Below are positions 16,620 through 24,943 of a DNA stretch of 64,000 nt, piece after piece. The notes below the pieces were generated by a model. It was not told the DNA's origin. It made no database searches and saw only the letters and a list, made by a program, of their open reading frames with translations. Where the stretch lies: NCBI GenBank assembly GCA_964529415.1, contig CAZGWD010000009.1:124001-188000 (forward strand). Reading direction: 5' to 3'. The number at the start of each line of letters is the position of its first letter. Position 1 is the first letter of the stretch. The stretch comes from CAYMPH01 sp964529415. Lineage in GTDB: Bacteria; Spirochaetota; UBA4802; UBA5550. Both the position numbers and the translations under genes were made by a program.

Positions 16620-17751
16620 GATTTTTAAAAACAATTCCAGCTAATCCTGTTAAAATTAAACCCGCTGCCATGCTTAACAATAATGCTTTTTTTGATACTG
16701 ATCTGCCTGGATCTGATTCCATAATGTGAACAGATACAGCTGCAAGACTCTGGGATGCTGAAATGAAATAAGATAGTATTAAAAGATTCAGAATGTATAA
16801 CCAGAAAAAAATAAAGATCATTCCTGCATCGAAAACCCCTGAACCGGTTATTCCTGCAATTGATGATAAAATATTTTGAGGGGATGATGCAATCTTTTGA
16901 GCTGCTTCAGGCATTAATGAAAGAATAATAATTGCTCCGGTTCCAATAAGCGCTGTTCCAACAGTGATTAATGTCATGAAGTAAATAAAATTCATAACTG
17001 CAGAATTTAAAAATGAATAAACAGGAATGTTTATATTTTCAACTGCTATAAATCTGAATAGGCTTTTTATAGTGAATTTTACCCTGCGGCTTCTTAATGA
17101 TATAAATGATATTATTATTGGTTTGAAAATTGCAGTAAACACTATAATTAAAGCTGCAGTAATCAATACAGGTTCAAAAATTCCAGTGTAAAGAATGCCG
17201 AATCTTTTTAAAGGATAAGCAGGAAGTACAGCAATAATAAAAATCAATAGCATTCCTGCAGAAACTATAAAAACACTTCTAAGATCATTGAATATTTCAT
17301 GCTTTATGAGCGAGTATGTAACATTGCTGCCGTAATGAATTCTGTGAAAAATATTTTTTGTTACAAGATAAAGCATGGTGTCATACAGGAATGATAGGAA
17401 AACTGCAGATGTTAAAATATATACTCCAAATAAAAATGGATGTGTTATAAAAGAAGTAAAATTTTCATAAACCACAAAGCCTGTTAGAAGTATGAATATT
17501 GAAAAAAATAAAAGAAACAGAAATGATACAGCAATATTTTTTAGATTGAATGAGTAGAAAATTCCTTCAAGAATATCTTTTGCTGAAAGATTATTTTCAG
17601 AAATGCCTTTATATTCAGTCCAGGCTTCTTTTTTATTGTCAATTACAACTTTATTTTTACATTTTTCACAGAAGAAATATACCCGTTTATCATCTAAACG
17701 ATAATCGGGTATATGGAATTTCTGTGCGCAGTTTGAACAGCTTATTTCCAT
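16594..17751 (-). CDS. zinc-ribbon polytopic membrane protein
   Basis: 385 residues. The N-terminus has CSNCAQKFHIPDYRL and FFCEKCKNKVV, two CxxC knuckles of the MJ0042/zinc-ribbon type. After a short linker come about seven membrane helices with small loops. The combination resembles other uncharacterised DUF membrane proteins with an N-terminal zinc ribbon. I cannot assign a function. The lipoprotein gene ends 9 bases upstream of this start, so the two form an operon; the 3' end overlaps the convergent amidohydrolase gene. Confidence 0.65.
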   Translation of the reverse strand: MEISCSNCAQKFHIPDYRLDDKRVYFFCEKCKNKVVIDNKKEAWTEYKGISENNLSAKDILEGIFYSFNLKNIAVSFLFLLFFSIFILLTGFVVYENFTSFITHPFLFGVYILTSAVFLSFLYDTMLYLVTKNIFHRIHYGSNVTYSLIKHEIFNDLRSVFIVSAGMLLIFIIAVLPAYPLKRFGILYTGIFEPVLITAALIIVFTAIFKPIIISFISLRSRRVKFTIKSLFRFIAVENINIPVYSFLNSAVMNFIYFMTLITVGTALIGTGAIIILSLMPEAAQKIASSPQNILSSIAGITGSGVFDAGMIFIFFWLYILNLLILSYFISASQSLAAVSVHIMESDPGRSVSKKALLLSMAAGLILTGLAGIVFKNLIPLFLKF

Positions 17752-17760
17752 TAAAAATAT

Positions 17761-18039
17761 TTACTTCTTTTCCTGTTTCAATTTAATATCGCCCAGCTGA
17801 TCTATTACTTTTGGATCTTTATCTTTTTTTGCAGAAAATGCCTTAAATTGCTCAAGCGTATATCCGTATTTTTTAAGTATTTCTTTTGATCTCTCGGGAT
17901 TGATATCAGGGTCCGGAAGATTTATTTCATTTTCAATTTTCAAGAAATCTTCAGCTGTCATTTCTTTTGGTTGTTTTGCGCAGGATACGATCAATGACAT
18001 TGATATAATTATTAAAGCCATTACTTTTAAAAGTTTCAT
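17761..18039 (-). CDS. small lipoprotein
   Basis: 92 residues. The signal peptide ends in the lipobox LIVSC, giving a lipid-modified Cys at residue 20. The mature part is charged and helical (EMTAEDFLKIENEI, KEILKKYGYTLEQFKAF) and resembles small EF-hand-free helical lipoproteins. GGAG precedes the ATG. Unknown function. First gene of a two-gene unit with the zinc-ribbon membrane protein. Confidence 0.7.
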   Translation of the reverse strand: MKLLKVMALIIISMSLIVSCAKQPKEMTAEDFLKIENEINLPDPDINPERSKEILKKYGYTLEQFKAFSAKKDKDPKVIDQLGDIKLKQEKK

Positions 18040-18254
18040 AATTCCTCCATGAAATTTTCCATATAGAATATAAACCGCACCTGATTATCAAATGCGGAAC
18101 ATTTTTACAACAATGCAATGGTGTTCCTTCTTTTTTAATATGTCAAGAATAAAAACTAAATATTATAGATAGGATATAATATTGCTGCAGCTGTATCCTG
18201 GAATTATTTCATCAAAAAAATTTAATTAAGTTTTCCGATAGAAATCTATTCGCA

Positions 18255-20480
18255 TTAAGATTCAGGAAAAATCTCAACAGGTATTCCGTTAAGTACGGAA
18301 TTTCCGGATAACAGGTCGAAGCTTGTTTCATCTGCAAGAATATTGCTGTTTATGCCTGCATGAGCCTGAGCCACGCTTATCCTGATATCCGGAAGATCAT
18401 GGCCCCACCCATGTGGGAGCGATACCACACCAGGCATTAAATCGCTTGTAACTTCCACTGGAGCTGTTATTGAACCGACTCTGCTTTTAATGCAGACATT
18501 GTCTCCAGCGGATACATTCAAGTTCCTGGCATCATCCGGATTGATTTGAAGAGTGCATCGCGGCCTGCCTGATACCAGTGCAGGTATATTATGCATCCAG
18601 GAATTATTTGATTTCAAGTCTCTGCGTCCTATTAACAGAAAACCCTTTGTAGGAGAGGAGTTCATGAAAGCTTCAAGTCTTGGAACATCATCTGTAATAA
18701 ATGCAGGCGCCAATTCTATTTTAGCAGAGGATGTTGAGAGTATTTCCGGAAGCCTTGGCATTAAAGGACCCAGATCGATGCCGTGAGGATTGTCTATCAA
18801 TTTCTGATAAGACAGGCCGCTATTGTCTGCGTCAAATCCATTTCCGTATGGTCCTGTTCTCAGAAGAAAATCAAGCATCCGCTCAGTTCCCTTGAGCGGC
18901 TTCAGTGCAGCAATTACCTCTTCCGCAGTTTTTTGTGAAATTTTGCTTTCCGGCAGTTTCATGTTCGCATCAATCATCTGCCTGATTATATATTCATCCA
19001 GCGCTGCAGGATCAGCCGATGCTCCCATTCCTGATGTTATTAGTGTAAGCCTTGTCAGGATTTCCCAGAAACTCATTTCATCTGATTCAACAGGCAGAAC
19101 AGGTTTGGAATACTTGGCTATGTTGCGGACTGAAAAAAGATTAAATACAAAATCATAATGTCCTTGTGACAGCTGGGATGTGGCAGGAAGAATCACATGA
19201 GCATGCCTGCTGGTTTCGTTAAGATAATAGTCAACTGAGACCATAAAATCCAGTGTGCTCAGTGCTTTATCCAGGCGGCGGCTGTTCGGATTTGATATAA
19301 CTGGATTTCCAGTTATGCATATCAAGGAACGTATCTGGCTTTCTCCCGGAGTTTCTATTTCATCAGCCAATGTGGCTACCGGAAATTCGCCGAGAATCTC
19401 CGGTAGATTCTGTACGCGGCTTCTCCATCTGCCTACCCTGAATTCTTTTCCTGTTTTATTATTTAAAGGAAGATGAGCCGGTGTTGTAAACATGGCTCCT
19501 CCTGGCTTGTCAAAATTTCCTGTAATAATATTTAAAACATCTACAAGCCAGTTTGTGAGTCCTCCAAAAAGAACAGTGCTTGCTCCCATACGCCCGTAAA
19601 CCACAGCAGTATCAGCATCAGCTAATTCAATTGCCATCCGGCGGATATCAGCAGCAGAAATTCCGCATACAGGTGAAACTTTTTCCGGAGTAAACTGTTT
19701 CGACAGCTCCTTAACAGTTTCAAGGCCATTTATCAATTGAGCTATATTCCCAGGTTTTATGCGATTATTTTCAAATAACGTGCTGATCATTGCGAATAAC
19801 AGAAGCGCATCTGTTCCTGGTCGGATAAAATGATGTTCATCAGCCATCATGGCAGTGGCAGTTTTTTTTGGATCAACAACAACAATTTTTCCTCCTCTGT
19901 TTTTAATAGCTTTAAGGCGTCCGGGAAAATCAGGAGCTGTGCACAGGCTTCCGTTTGACGCAAGAGGATTTGCGCCGATTATCAGCAAATGCGCAGTACG
20001 GTCAAGGTCTGGAATCGGAATCGTATTTGGATTGCCGTACATCAGTCCGCATGCCATCTGTTTTGGAAGCTGGTCCACAGATGATGATGAATATGTATTT
20101 TTACTTCTGATAGATTTTAACAGCGGCGGAAGAGCTATGCTTGCAATAGTATGCGTGTTCGGGTTGCCCAAATATACAGCAACTGCATCCTGGCCGTATT
20201 GTTTTTTAATTGAAGTGAGACCTTTCTCAACCTCAGCAAAAGCAGTTTCCCATGAAACCTCTGTCCACTGGCGGCCATTACGGATTAATGGTCTGCGAAG
20301 ACGTTCAGGATCTTCATGAAGCTTATTTAAGTTAGCTCCCTTGGGGCATATGTAGCCGCGGCTGAATTCATCGTCCTGGTCGCCTCGGATACCTGTAACT
20401 CGATTATCCGACAAAGTAATGGCCAGACCGCAGGTGGCTTCACATAAAGGGCAGGTTCTGAATACAGTTGTCTCACTCAT
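18255..20480 (-). CDS. molybdopterin-dependent oxidoreductase, catalytic subunit
   Basis: 741 residues. Cys10, Cys13, Cys17 and Cys45 (CPLCEATC, YICPKG) bind a [4Fe-4S] cluster; the rest has the bis-MGD domains of the DMSO-reductase family, with VSWETAFAEV, LIIGANPLASNG and a C-terminal molydopterin-dinucleotide domain (FLLIGRRDLKSNNSWMHN). In place of the UHG/CHG metal ligand of formate dehydrogenases it has SSSVDQLPKQ, so Sec or Cys ligation is not evident. There is no Tat signal, so it is cytoplasmic. No electron-transfer subunit lies nearby. The substrate is unknown; the upstream TetR gene on the same strand may control it. Confidence 0.82.
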   Translation of the reverse strand: MSETTVFRTCPLCEATCGLAITLSDNRVTGIRGDQDDEFSRGYICPKGANLNKLHEDPERLRRPLIRNGRQWTEVSWETAFAEVEKGLTSIKKQYGQDAVAVYLGNPNTHTIASIALPPLLKSIRSKNTYSSSSVDQLPKQMACGLMYGNPNTIPIPDLDRTAHLLIIGANPLASNGSLCTAPDFPGRLKAIKNRGGKIVVVDPKKTATAMMADEHHFIRPGTDALLLFAMISTLFENNRIKPGNIAQLINGLETVKELSKQFTPEKVSPVCGISAADIRRMAIELADADTAVVYGRMGASTVLFGGLTNWLVDVLNIITGNFDKPGGAMFTTPAHLPLNNKTGKEFRVGRWRSRVQNLPEILGEFPVATLADEIETPGESQIRSLICITGNPVISNPNSRRLDKALSTLDFMVSVDYYLNETSRHAHVILPATSQLSQGHYDFVFNLFSVRNIAKYSKPVLPVESDEMSFWEILTRLTLITSGMGASADPAALDEYIIRQMIDANMKLPESKISQKTAEEVIAALKPLKGTERMLDFLLRTGPYGNGFDADNSGLSYQKLIDNPHGIDLGPLMPRLPEILSTSSAKIELAPAFITDDVPRLEAFMNSSPTKGFLLIGRRDLKSNNSWMHNIPALVSGRPRCTLQINPDDARNLNVSAGDNVCIKSRVGSITAPVEVTSDLMPGVVSLPHGWGHDLPDIRISVAQAHAGINSNILADETSFDLLSGNSVLNGIPVEIFPES

Positions 20481-20577
20481 TAGTTTTATCCTTTAAGAAA
20501 TTTTTTAATAATAGCCTTTATCAGTCGCAAATCGGAAAGAATTAAAAAAAAGTTTGCATTCTGAAATAATAGATTAA

Positions 20578-21180
20578 TTATATTTTAAAAAAATCAGATT
20601 TAAGCCCTAAAAGAATATAAATAGATTTTATGCAATCAAGCATATCTGTATCATCTTTGCTGAGTTTTGACATCATGATTCCGCCTTCAATGGCTGAAAT
20701 TATATGGCGGGCAAGCATTTTTGGTTTGATGGCTGAAGATATTTTCCCATCCTGCGATGCCTGATTTAAATATCCTGAAAAAATTTCTGTCCAATCATTG
20801 AAAACCTCACGGATAATAGTGCTGAATTGGGAATTTATATCTGACAGCTCCAGCGCGAAATTGCCGAATATGCAGCCTCCAATAAAATTTTTTTTCCTGT
20901 GATATTTGTATATTGCATAAATCAGGCTGTCCAGTTTCTGAAGAGGCTCCGTTCCTTTTATACAGCTCATGAGATATTTATTGTATTCTTTTTTCGCTTC
21001 CAGTATTATAGCTTTGCCGAGTTCCTCTTTGCTTGAAAAATGAAAATAGAGATTCCCCTTTTTAACGCCAGTAGCATCTATTATATCATTAATGCTGGTG
21101 TTTGTGAAGCCTTTGATGTTAATGATGTCAATAGCGGTATTTAGAACTTTTTCGCGGGTTATTTCACCTTTTGTAATCAT
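20578..21180 (-). CDS. TetR-family transcriptional regulator
   Basis: 200 residues from the ATG at 21180; GGAG lies 6 bases upstream, while longer in-frame starts would include that site. The N-terminal helix-turn-helix is typical: IINIKGFTNTSINDIIDATGVKKGNLYFHFSSKEELG. The C-terminal ligand domain is generic (AcrR/QacR type). It sits about 97 bases upstream of the molybdopterin oxidoreductase on the same strand, so it likely controls itself and that gene. A dyad in its own promoter supports autoregulation. Confidence 0.85.
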   Translation of the reverse strand: MITKGEITREKVLNTAIDIINIKGFTNTSINDIIDATGVKKGNLYFHFSSKEELGKAIILEAKKEYNKYLMSCIKGTEPLQKLDSLIYAIYKYHRKKNFIGGCIFGNFALELSDINSQFSTIIREVFNDWTEIFSGYLNQASQDGKISSAIKPKMLARHIISAIEGGIMMSKLSKDDTDMLDCIKSIYILLGLKSDFFKI

Positions 21181-21199
21181 TTTATTCTCCATAAAAAGT

Positions 21200-21241
21200 A
21201 CCAACTGGTCAGTATATTAATATCAGCATTAATAATGTCAA
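21200..21241 (-). promoter_or_regulatory. promoter and candidate operator of the TetR gene
   Basis: On the minus strand TTGACA (21241-21236) is followed after 16 bases by TAATAT, or after 19 by TATACT. Just downstream lies ACCAACTGGT (21200-21209), a 4+4 dyad with a 2-base centre, placed near the transcription start where a TetR dimer would repress. Confidence 0.5.
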
Positions 21242-21260
21242 TATTTTTTTACTTTTATTC

Positions 21261-21303
21261 TTGACTTTATATTGATTGCAATTATATTGTACACAATATA
21301 ATT
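21261..21303 (+). promoter_or_regulatory. gpx-ohrR promoter with 11+11 bp operator
   Basis: TTGACT at 21261-21266, 16-base spacer, TATATT at 21283-21288. The -10 lies inside a dyad of arms AATTATATTGT (21280-21290) and ACAATATAATT (21293-21303) with a 2-base centre. Arms of this size and AT content match MarR/OhrR operators, and the second gene of the operon encodes an OhrR-like protein. Confidence 0.7.
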
Positions 21304-21315
21304 AAGGAGGATCAA

Positions 21316-21804
21316 ATGTCAGATTTATACAAAATCAAAATTAAAACAAACAGCCTGGAAGAAAAATCACTTTCCGAATATAAAGGAAAGGTTTTGCTGA
21401 TTGTAAATACAGCAAGCAAATGCGGTTTTACGCCTCAGTATAATGCTCTTGAAGATCTTTATAAAAAGCATAAAGCTGAGGGTTTTGAAGTGCTCTCTTT
21501 TCCGAGCAACCAGTTTCTGAATCAGGAACCAGGAACTAATGATGATATACAGAAGTTCTGTTCGCTTAATTTCAATACCACTTTTCCTATTTTTGATAAA
21601 ATTGACGTCAAGGGTGATTCAATTCATCCTCTATTCAGACATCTTACAGAAAATAAAAAGGGAGCTTTCGGGTCAAAAAAAATAAAGTGGAATTTCACGA
21701 AATTTCTTGTTGATCGCAAAGGCAATATTGTTAAAAGATTCGCTCCATATATAAAGCCGGAAAAAATTGAAAAAGATATAATTAGTCTCATAAGGGATAA
21801 GTAA
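21316..21804 (+). CDS. glutathione peroxidase family thiol peroxidase (Cys type)
   Basis: 162 residues. AGGAGG lies 7 bases before the ATG. The catalytic triad is visible: Cys36 in ASKCGF, Gln in FPSNQF, Trp in KWNFTKF. The peroxidatic residue is Cys, encoded TGC, not selenocysteine. Such bacterial enzymes usually take electrons from thioredoxin rather than glutathione and reduce hydrogen peroxide and lipid or organic hydroperoxides in the cytoplasm. It is first in an operon with an OhrR-like regulator three bases downstream and a ferritin-like gene, pointing to a peroxide-response unit. Confidence 0.9.
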   Translation: MSDLYKIKIKTNSLEEKSLSEYKGKVLLIVNTASKCGFTPQYNALEDLYKKHKAEGFEVLSFPSNQFLNQEPGTNDDIQKFCSLNFNTTFPIFDKIDVKGDSIHPLFRHLTENKKGAFGSKKIKWNFTKFLVDRKGNIVKRFAPYIKPEKIEKDIISLIRDK

Positions 21805-21807
21805 ATA

Positions 21808-22248
21808 ATGAATGATGAATTTTTGAAGCTCAATAACCAGCTCTGCTTTGATTTTTACTCAATCTCAATGGCCATTACACGTATGTATGGTCCGCTTCTT
21901 GCTGAGCTTGGAATAACTTATCCGCAGTACCTTGCGCTTCTTATTTTATGGGAGAACGATAATGTGGAAGTTAACAGGATTACATTGCTGCTTCGCATGG
22001 ATACAGGAACAGTAAGCCCGATGCTTAAGCGCCTTGAAGCGAACGGTTTGATAACACGCAAAAGATCACAGGATGACGAGAGAAAGGTGATTGTATCCCT
22101 GACAAAAAAAGGATCTGCACTTAAGCAGAAAGCTGCCGGAGTGCCTTCTGAGCTTTTCTGTAAATCAGGTATGGATCTGGCTGAGTATAAATCCATGAAA
22201 AAAATTCTTTCGGATTTTTTATTAAAAATTGAGAATAAAGCATCATGA
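21808..22248 (+). CDS. MarR-family regulator, OhrR-like organic peroxide sensor
   Basis: 146 residues. The winged helix has RITLLLRMDTGTVSPMLKRL and the wing RSQDDERKVIV. Cys13 in NNQLCFDFYS sits where OhrR has its peroxide-sensing Cys, followed by the Tyr pair region. OhrR represses peroxidase genes until the Cys is oxidised. Its gene follows the peroxidase by three bases, and a perfect dyad overlaps the operon promoter, so autoregulation is likely. Confidence 0.85.
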   Translation: MNDEFLKLNNQLCFDFYSISMAITRMYGPLLAELGITYPQYLALLILWENDNVEVNRITLLLRMDTGTVSPMLKRLEANGLITRKRSQDDERKVIVSLTKKGSALKQKAAGVPSELFCKSGMDLAEYKSMKKILSDFLLKIENKAS

Positions 22249-22280
22249 AAAACTGAGTTTTGATAAAATTGGAGTATAAA

Positions 22281-22706
22281 ATGAATAAATTGAAAATAAG
22301 TGTAAAAAATTCTTTCCGTACTGAAATGATTGCTGCCGGACTTTATGCTGTTCTTGCGCATCAGTACGGTAAAAAAAATCCTGAAATCGGGAAAAGGTTC
22401 AGCAAGGCTTCGGAAGAAGAGCATATGCATGGAAAGCTTTTCAGGCAGTATTTCCGCAACAAATTTAATGAAGATGCTGGAAATGAAAAAATCTGGATAT
22501 CAGCTGGAAAAATTGCAGGTGTTGTAATGATGCTGATTCCTTTGAAAAAAAAGCTGAAAAATTTAAGCATTAAGGAATCTGATGCAGTGAAGAAAATTGA
22601 ATATTTGATATCCGGAAACAGCGATGCGTCCTTTATAAAAATTCTAAAAAGAATATTGCCTGATGAAGTATCGCATGCAGCTATTTACGGTGAAGTATTT
22701 AAATAA
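22281..22706 (+). CDS. ferritin-like / rubrerythrin-type small protein
   Basis: 141 residues from the ATG at 22281, with GGAG 6 bases upstream. RTEMIAAGLYAVLAHQYG and RFSKASEEEHMHGKLFRQY resemble helices A and B of a ferritin-like four-helix bundle, with E and EExH metal ligands. The middle segment GKIAGVVMMLIPLKKK is hydrophobic, so it may touch the membrane. The C-terminal helix LPDEVSHAAIYGEV adds a further E and H. Likely diiron or iron-handling, and co-transcribed with the peroxide genes. A close functional name is not justified. Confidence 0.65.
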   Translation: MNKLKISVKNSFRTEMIAAGLYAVLAHQYGKKNPEIGKRFSKASEEEHMHGKLFRQYFRNKFNEDAGNEKIWISAGKIAGVVMMLIPLKKKLKNLSIKESDAVKKIEYLISGNSDASFIKILKRILPDEVSHAAIYGEVFK

Positions 22707-22720
22707 TAATTTCAATATGC

Positions 22721-23365
22721 TTATGGTTCAAAAATTATTCTGCACTTCATTTCTTTGAAATTATTTTCTTTTTTAATTCCATCAAAAACCAGATTGAATA
22801 ATGAATCAACGCTTTCAACTGGTTTTGTTTTATCATCAGGTGCACCTTTCATCAGCCATCGGACAACGATGAATTCAATTGTGCCGAGTATTGCTGAGCG
22901 GACAAAATGCGGATCGATTTCTTTTTTAAACTCTCCTGATTCAATTCCCTCCTCAATTGTTTTAATTATAATCTGATAATACTCCCGCAGATAATTATAA
23001 ATCTCGGTTTCCATGAATTTTCTGTTCGTTTTGAGAATCATTAGTGAAATTGCTGCAAATTCCGCATTGTCCTGATAATAAGACAGTAAATGGTAAATTA
23101 TTCCCCGGAGTTTATTGGCTGCGCCCTTGATGTACAGAAGGTGGTCGTCGAGAATGTTTTTGCTGTTTTCAATATTTTCCCCTGGTATTGAAAACAGCAG
23201 TTCCTCTTTTGAAGTAAAATATTCATATATTGTGGCATCGGAAACTCCTGCCTGTTTTGCAACATCTGAGATTGTTGTATTTTGAAAATCTTTTTTGGAG
23301 AAAACATCCTCAGCTGCTTTAATTATCTGCTCTCTTCTGCTTTCTTTTTTTGTTTTGATTTTCAT
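22721..23365 (-). CDS. TetR-family regulator (FadR-like)
   Basis: 214 residues. The helix-turn-helix region is DVFSKKDFQNTTISDVAKQAGVSDATIYEYFTSKEELL. The C-terminal domain is of the acyl-CoA-responsive type by general pattern. It is transcribed away from the thiolase-icmF pair, with 358 bases between. That divergent layout and the thioester pathway next to it suggest it represses acyl-CoA metabolism and is relieved by an acyl-CoA, as for FadR of Bacillus; this is inference. Confidence 0.82.
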   Translation of the reverse strand: MKIKTKKESRREQIIKAAEDVFSKKDFQNTTISDVAKQAGVSDATIYEYFTSKEELLFSIPGENIENSKNILDDHLLYIKGAANKLRGIIYHLLSYYQDNAEFAAISLMILKTNRKFMETEIYNYLREYYQIIIKTIEEGIESGEFKKEIDPHFVRSAILGTIEFIVVRWLMKGAPDDKTKPVESVDSLFNLVFDGIKKENNFKEMKCRIIFEP

Positions 23366-23516
23366 TTTATAAATTCCTGTAATTTTTTCAAATATTTAAC
23401 ATTGAGCCAATCTTGAAGCATCATAAAGTTTGATGATCTTATATGCTTATAATGATATTCTGTCTATAATTTTTTATATACACTATAGAAAAATGTATGA
23501 AATAAATCTATATGCA

Positions 23517-23540
23517 TGATTATTTTGCATAAAATAATCA
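23517..23540. promoter_or_regulatory. candidate TetR operator between divergent genes
   Basis: Perfect 10-base inverted repeat TGATTATTTT (23517-23526) and AAAATAATCA (23531-23540) around GCAT. It lies between the TetR gene and the thiolase promoter. TGCAT words recur nearby, at 23513, 23527 and near 23567. Confidence 0.5.
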
Positions 23541-23600
23541 AATAGTATGAAAAAATGCATATTTTTATATATTTTATTCAAAAATATCTTGTATTTTGTA

Positions 23601-23628
23601 TTGACAATAAAAAAATCATCAATATATT
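23601..23628 (+). promoter_or_regulatory. thiolase-icmF promoter
   Basis: TTGACA at 23601-23606, 16-base spacer, TATATT at 23623-23628, about 95 bases before the thiolase start. The remaining 358-base gap is AT-rich with no gene. Confidence 0.55.
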
Positions 23629-23723
23629 TATTTAAATCATTTATTCCTGCAAAATTTATTAAAAAACTGATTCAATATTCTATATTGTGAAGATTAAAAT
23701 AAAATAAATAAAAGAGAAAGTAT

Positions 23724-24920
23724 ATGAATGATAAAGATGTAGTAATAGTATCAGGCTGCAGAACACCAATCGGCAGTTTTGGCCAGTCTTTAAAGGATGT
23801 AAGGGCATTCGAGCTTGGAGCCCTTGTAATGAAGGAAGCAATCAGCAGGGCAGGAATAAATGCAGATATGCTTGATGATGTAATATTCGGGGACTGCATA
23901 CAGTGCTGCGATGAAGCCAATACCGCACGCACAGCTGCCCTGAAAGCAGGAATACCTGTAGAAGTTCCTGCAGTAACGATTCAGCGCCAGTGCGCATCCG
24001 GCATGCAGGCAACCATTTTCGGTACGCAGCAGATTATATCAGGAGATTCACAGATTGTGCTTGTGGGTGGTGCTGAATCCATGAGCAATGCGCCTTATGT
24101 TCTTAAAAAAGCCCGCTGGGGAGCAAGGCTCACTCATTCTGAAATGACAGATGCAATGTGGGACCTTCTTCATTCAGGAAGCAATCTGCTTGGTGATGGA
24201 TATATCATGGGAGTTACAGCAGAGAATCTGGCTGAAAAATATAATATCACAAGACAGGAACAGGATCAGCTTGCTTTTGAAAGCCATACCAAGGCAATAG
24301 CAGCTATTGATTCTGGCAGATTTAATGACGAAATTATTCCTGTGCCTGTACCTCAAAGAAAAGGCGAACCTAAAATGTTCACCACAGACGAGCATCCAAG
24401 AAGAGACGTGACACTTGAAAGCCTGTCACTCCTGAAGCCTGGTTTTAAAAAAACAGGCACAGTTACAGCCGGGAATGCATCCGGCTTAAATGATGGAGCA
24501 GCAGCTATGATTATAATGACTGCAGGAAAAGCAAAAGAACTTGGATTGAAACCCCTTGCAAGAATTGCAGCAAATGCACTTGCAGGTGTTGAACCTCATT
24601 TGATGGGATACGGACCTGTTCCGGCTGTTCAGAAACTGTTGAAGAAAACCGGAAAGAACCTCAATGACATTGATCTGTTTGAATGCAATGAAGCTTTTGC
24701 AGCACAGTATATAGCATGCGAAAAGAGTCTTGGTCTTGACCGCAAAAAAGTAAATGTAAACGGGTCCGGTATAGCACTTGGACATCCTGTTGGCTGCACA
24801 GGAGCAAGGCTTATAGTGTCTCTTATGAATGAATTGAAGAAAAGAAATTTAAAACAGGGAATTGCAACTCTGTGCGTTGGCGGCGGAATGGGCGCTGCAG
24901 TATTGATTGAAAATATATAA
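23724..24920 (+). CDS. acetyl-CoA acetyltransferase (thiolase)
   Basis: 398 residues, standard thiolase length. Cys90 in RQCASGMQA is the acylated nucleophile; NEAFAAQ, the His-containing GSGIALGHPVGCTGARL, and the C-terminal Cys in TLCVGGGMGAA complete the active site. It condenses two acetyl-CoA, or cleaves 3-ketoacyl-CoA in the reverse direction. It precedes icmF by 23 bases, so the two are one operon. Together they link C4 acyl-CoA chemistry: acetoacetyl-CoA to butyryl-CoA by other enzymes, then to isobutyryl-CoA by IcmF. Confidence 0.93.
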   Translation: MNDKDVVIVSGCRTPIGSFGQSLKDVRAFELGALVMKEAISRAGINADMLDDVIFGDCIQCCDEANTARTAALKAGIPVEVPAVTIQRQCASGMQATIFGTQQIISGDSQIVLVGGAESMSNAPYVLKKARWGARLTHSEMTDAMWDLLHSGSNLLGDGYIMGVTAENLAEKYNITRQEQDQLAFESHTKAIAAIDSGRFNDEIIPVPVPQRKGEPKMFTTDEHPRRDVTLESLSLLKPGFKKTGTVTAGNASGLNDGAAAMIIMTAGKAKELGLKPLARIAANALAGVEPHLMGYGPVPAVQKLLKKTGKNLNDIDLFECNEAFAAQYIACEKSLGLDRKKVNVNGSGIALGHPVGCTGARLIVSLMNELKKRNLKQGIATLCVGGGMGAAVLIENI

Positions 24921-24943
24921 ATTCAGTTGTAGAGGTGCTTCCC

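Noticed and set aside
21316..21804. selenocysteine in the glutathione peroxidase
   Set aside because: The active-site codon is TGC; no in-frame TGA is present.
24800..24943. cobalamin riboswitch before icmF
   Set aside because: The gap to the thiolase gene is 23 bases and the leader upstream of the thiolase has no B12-box.
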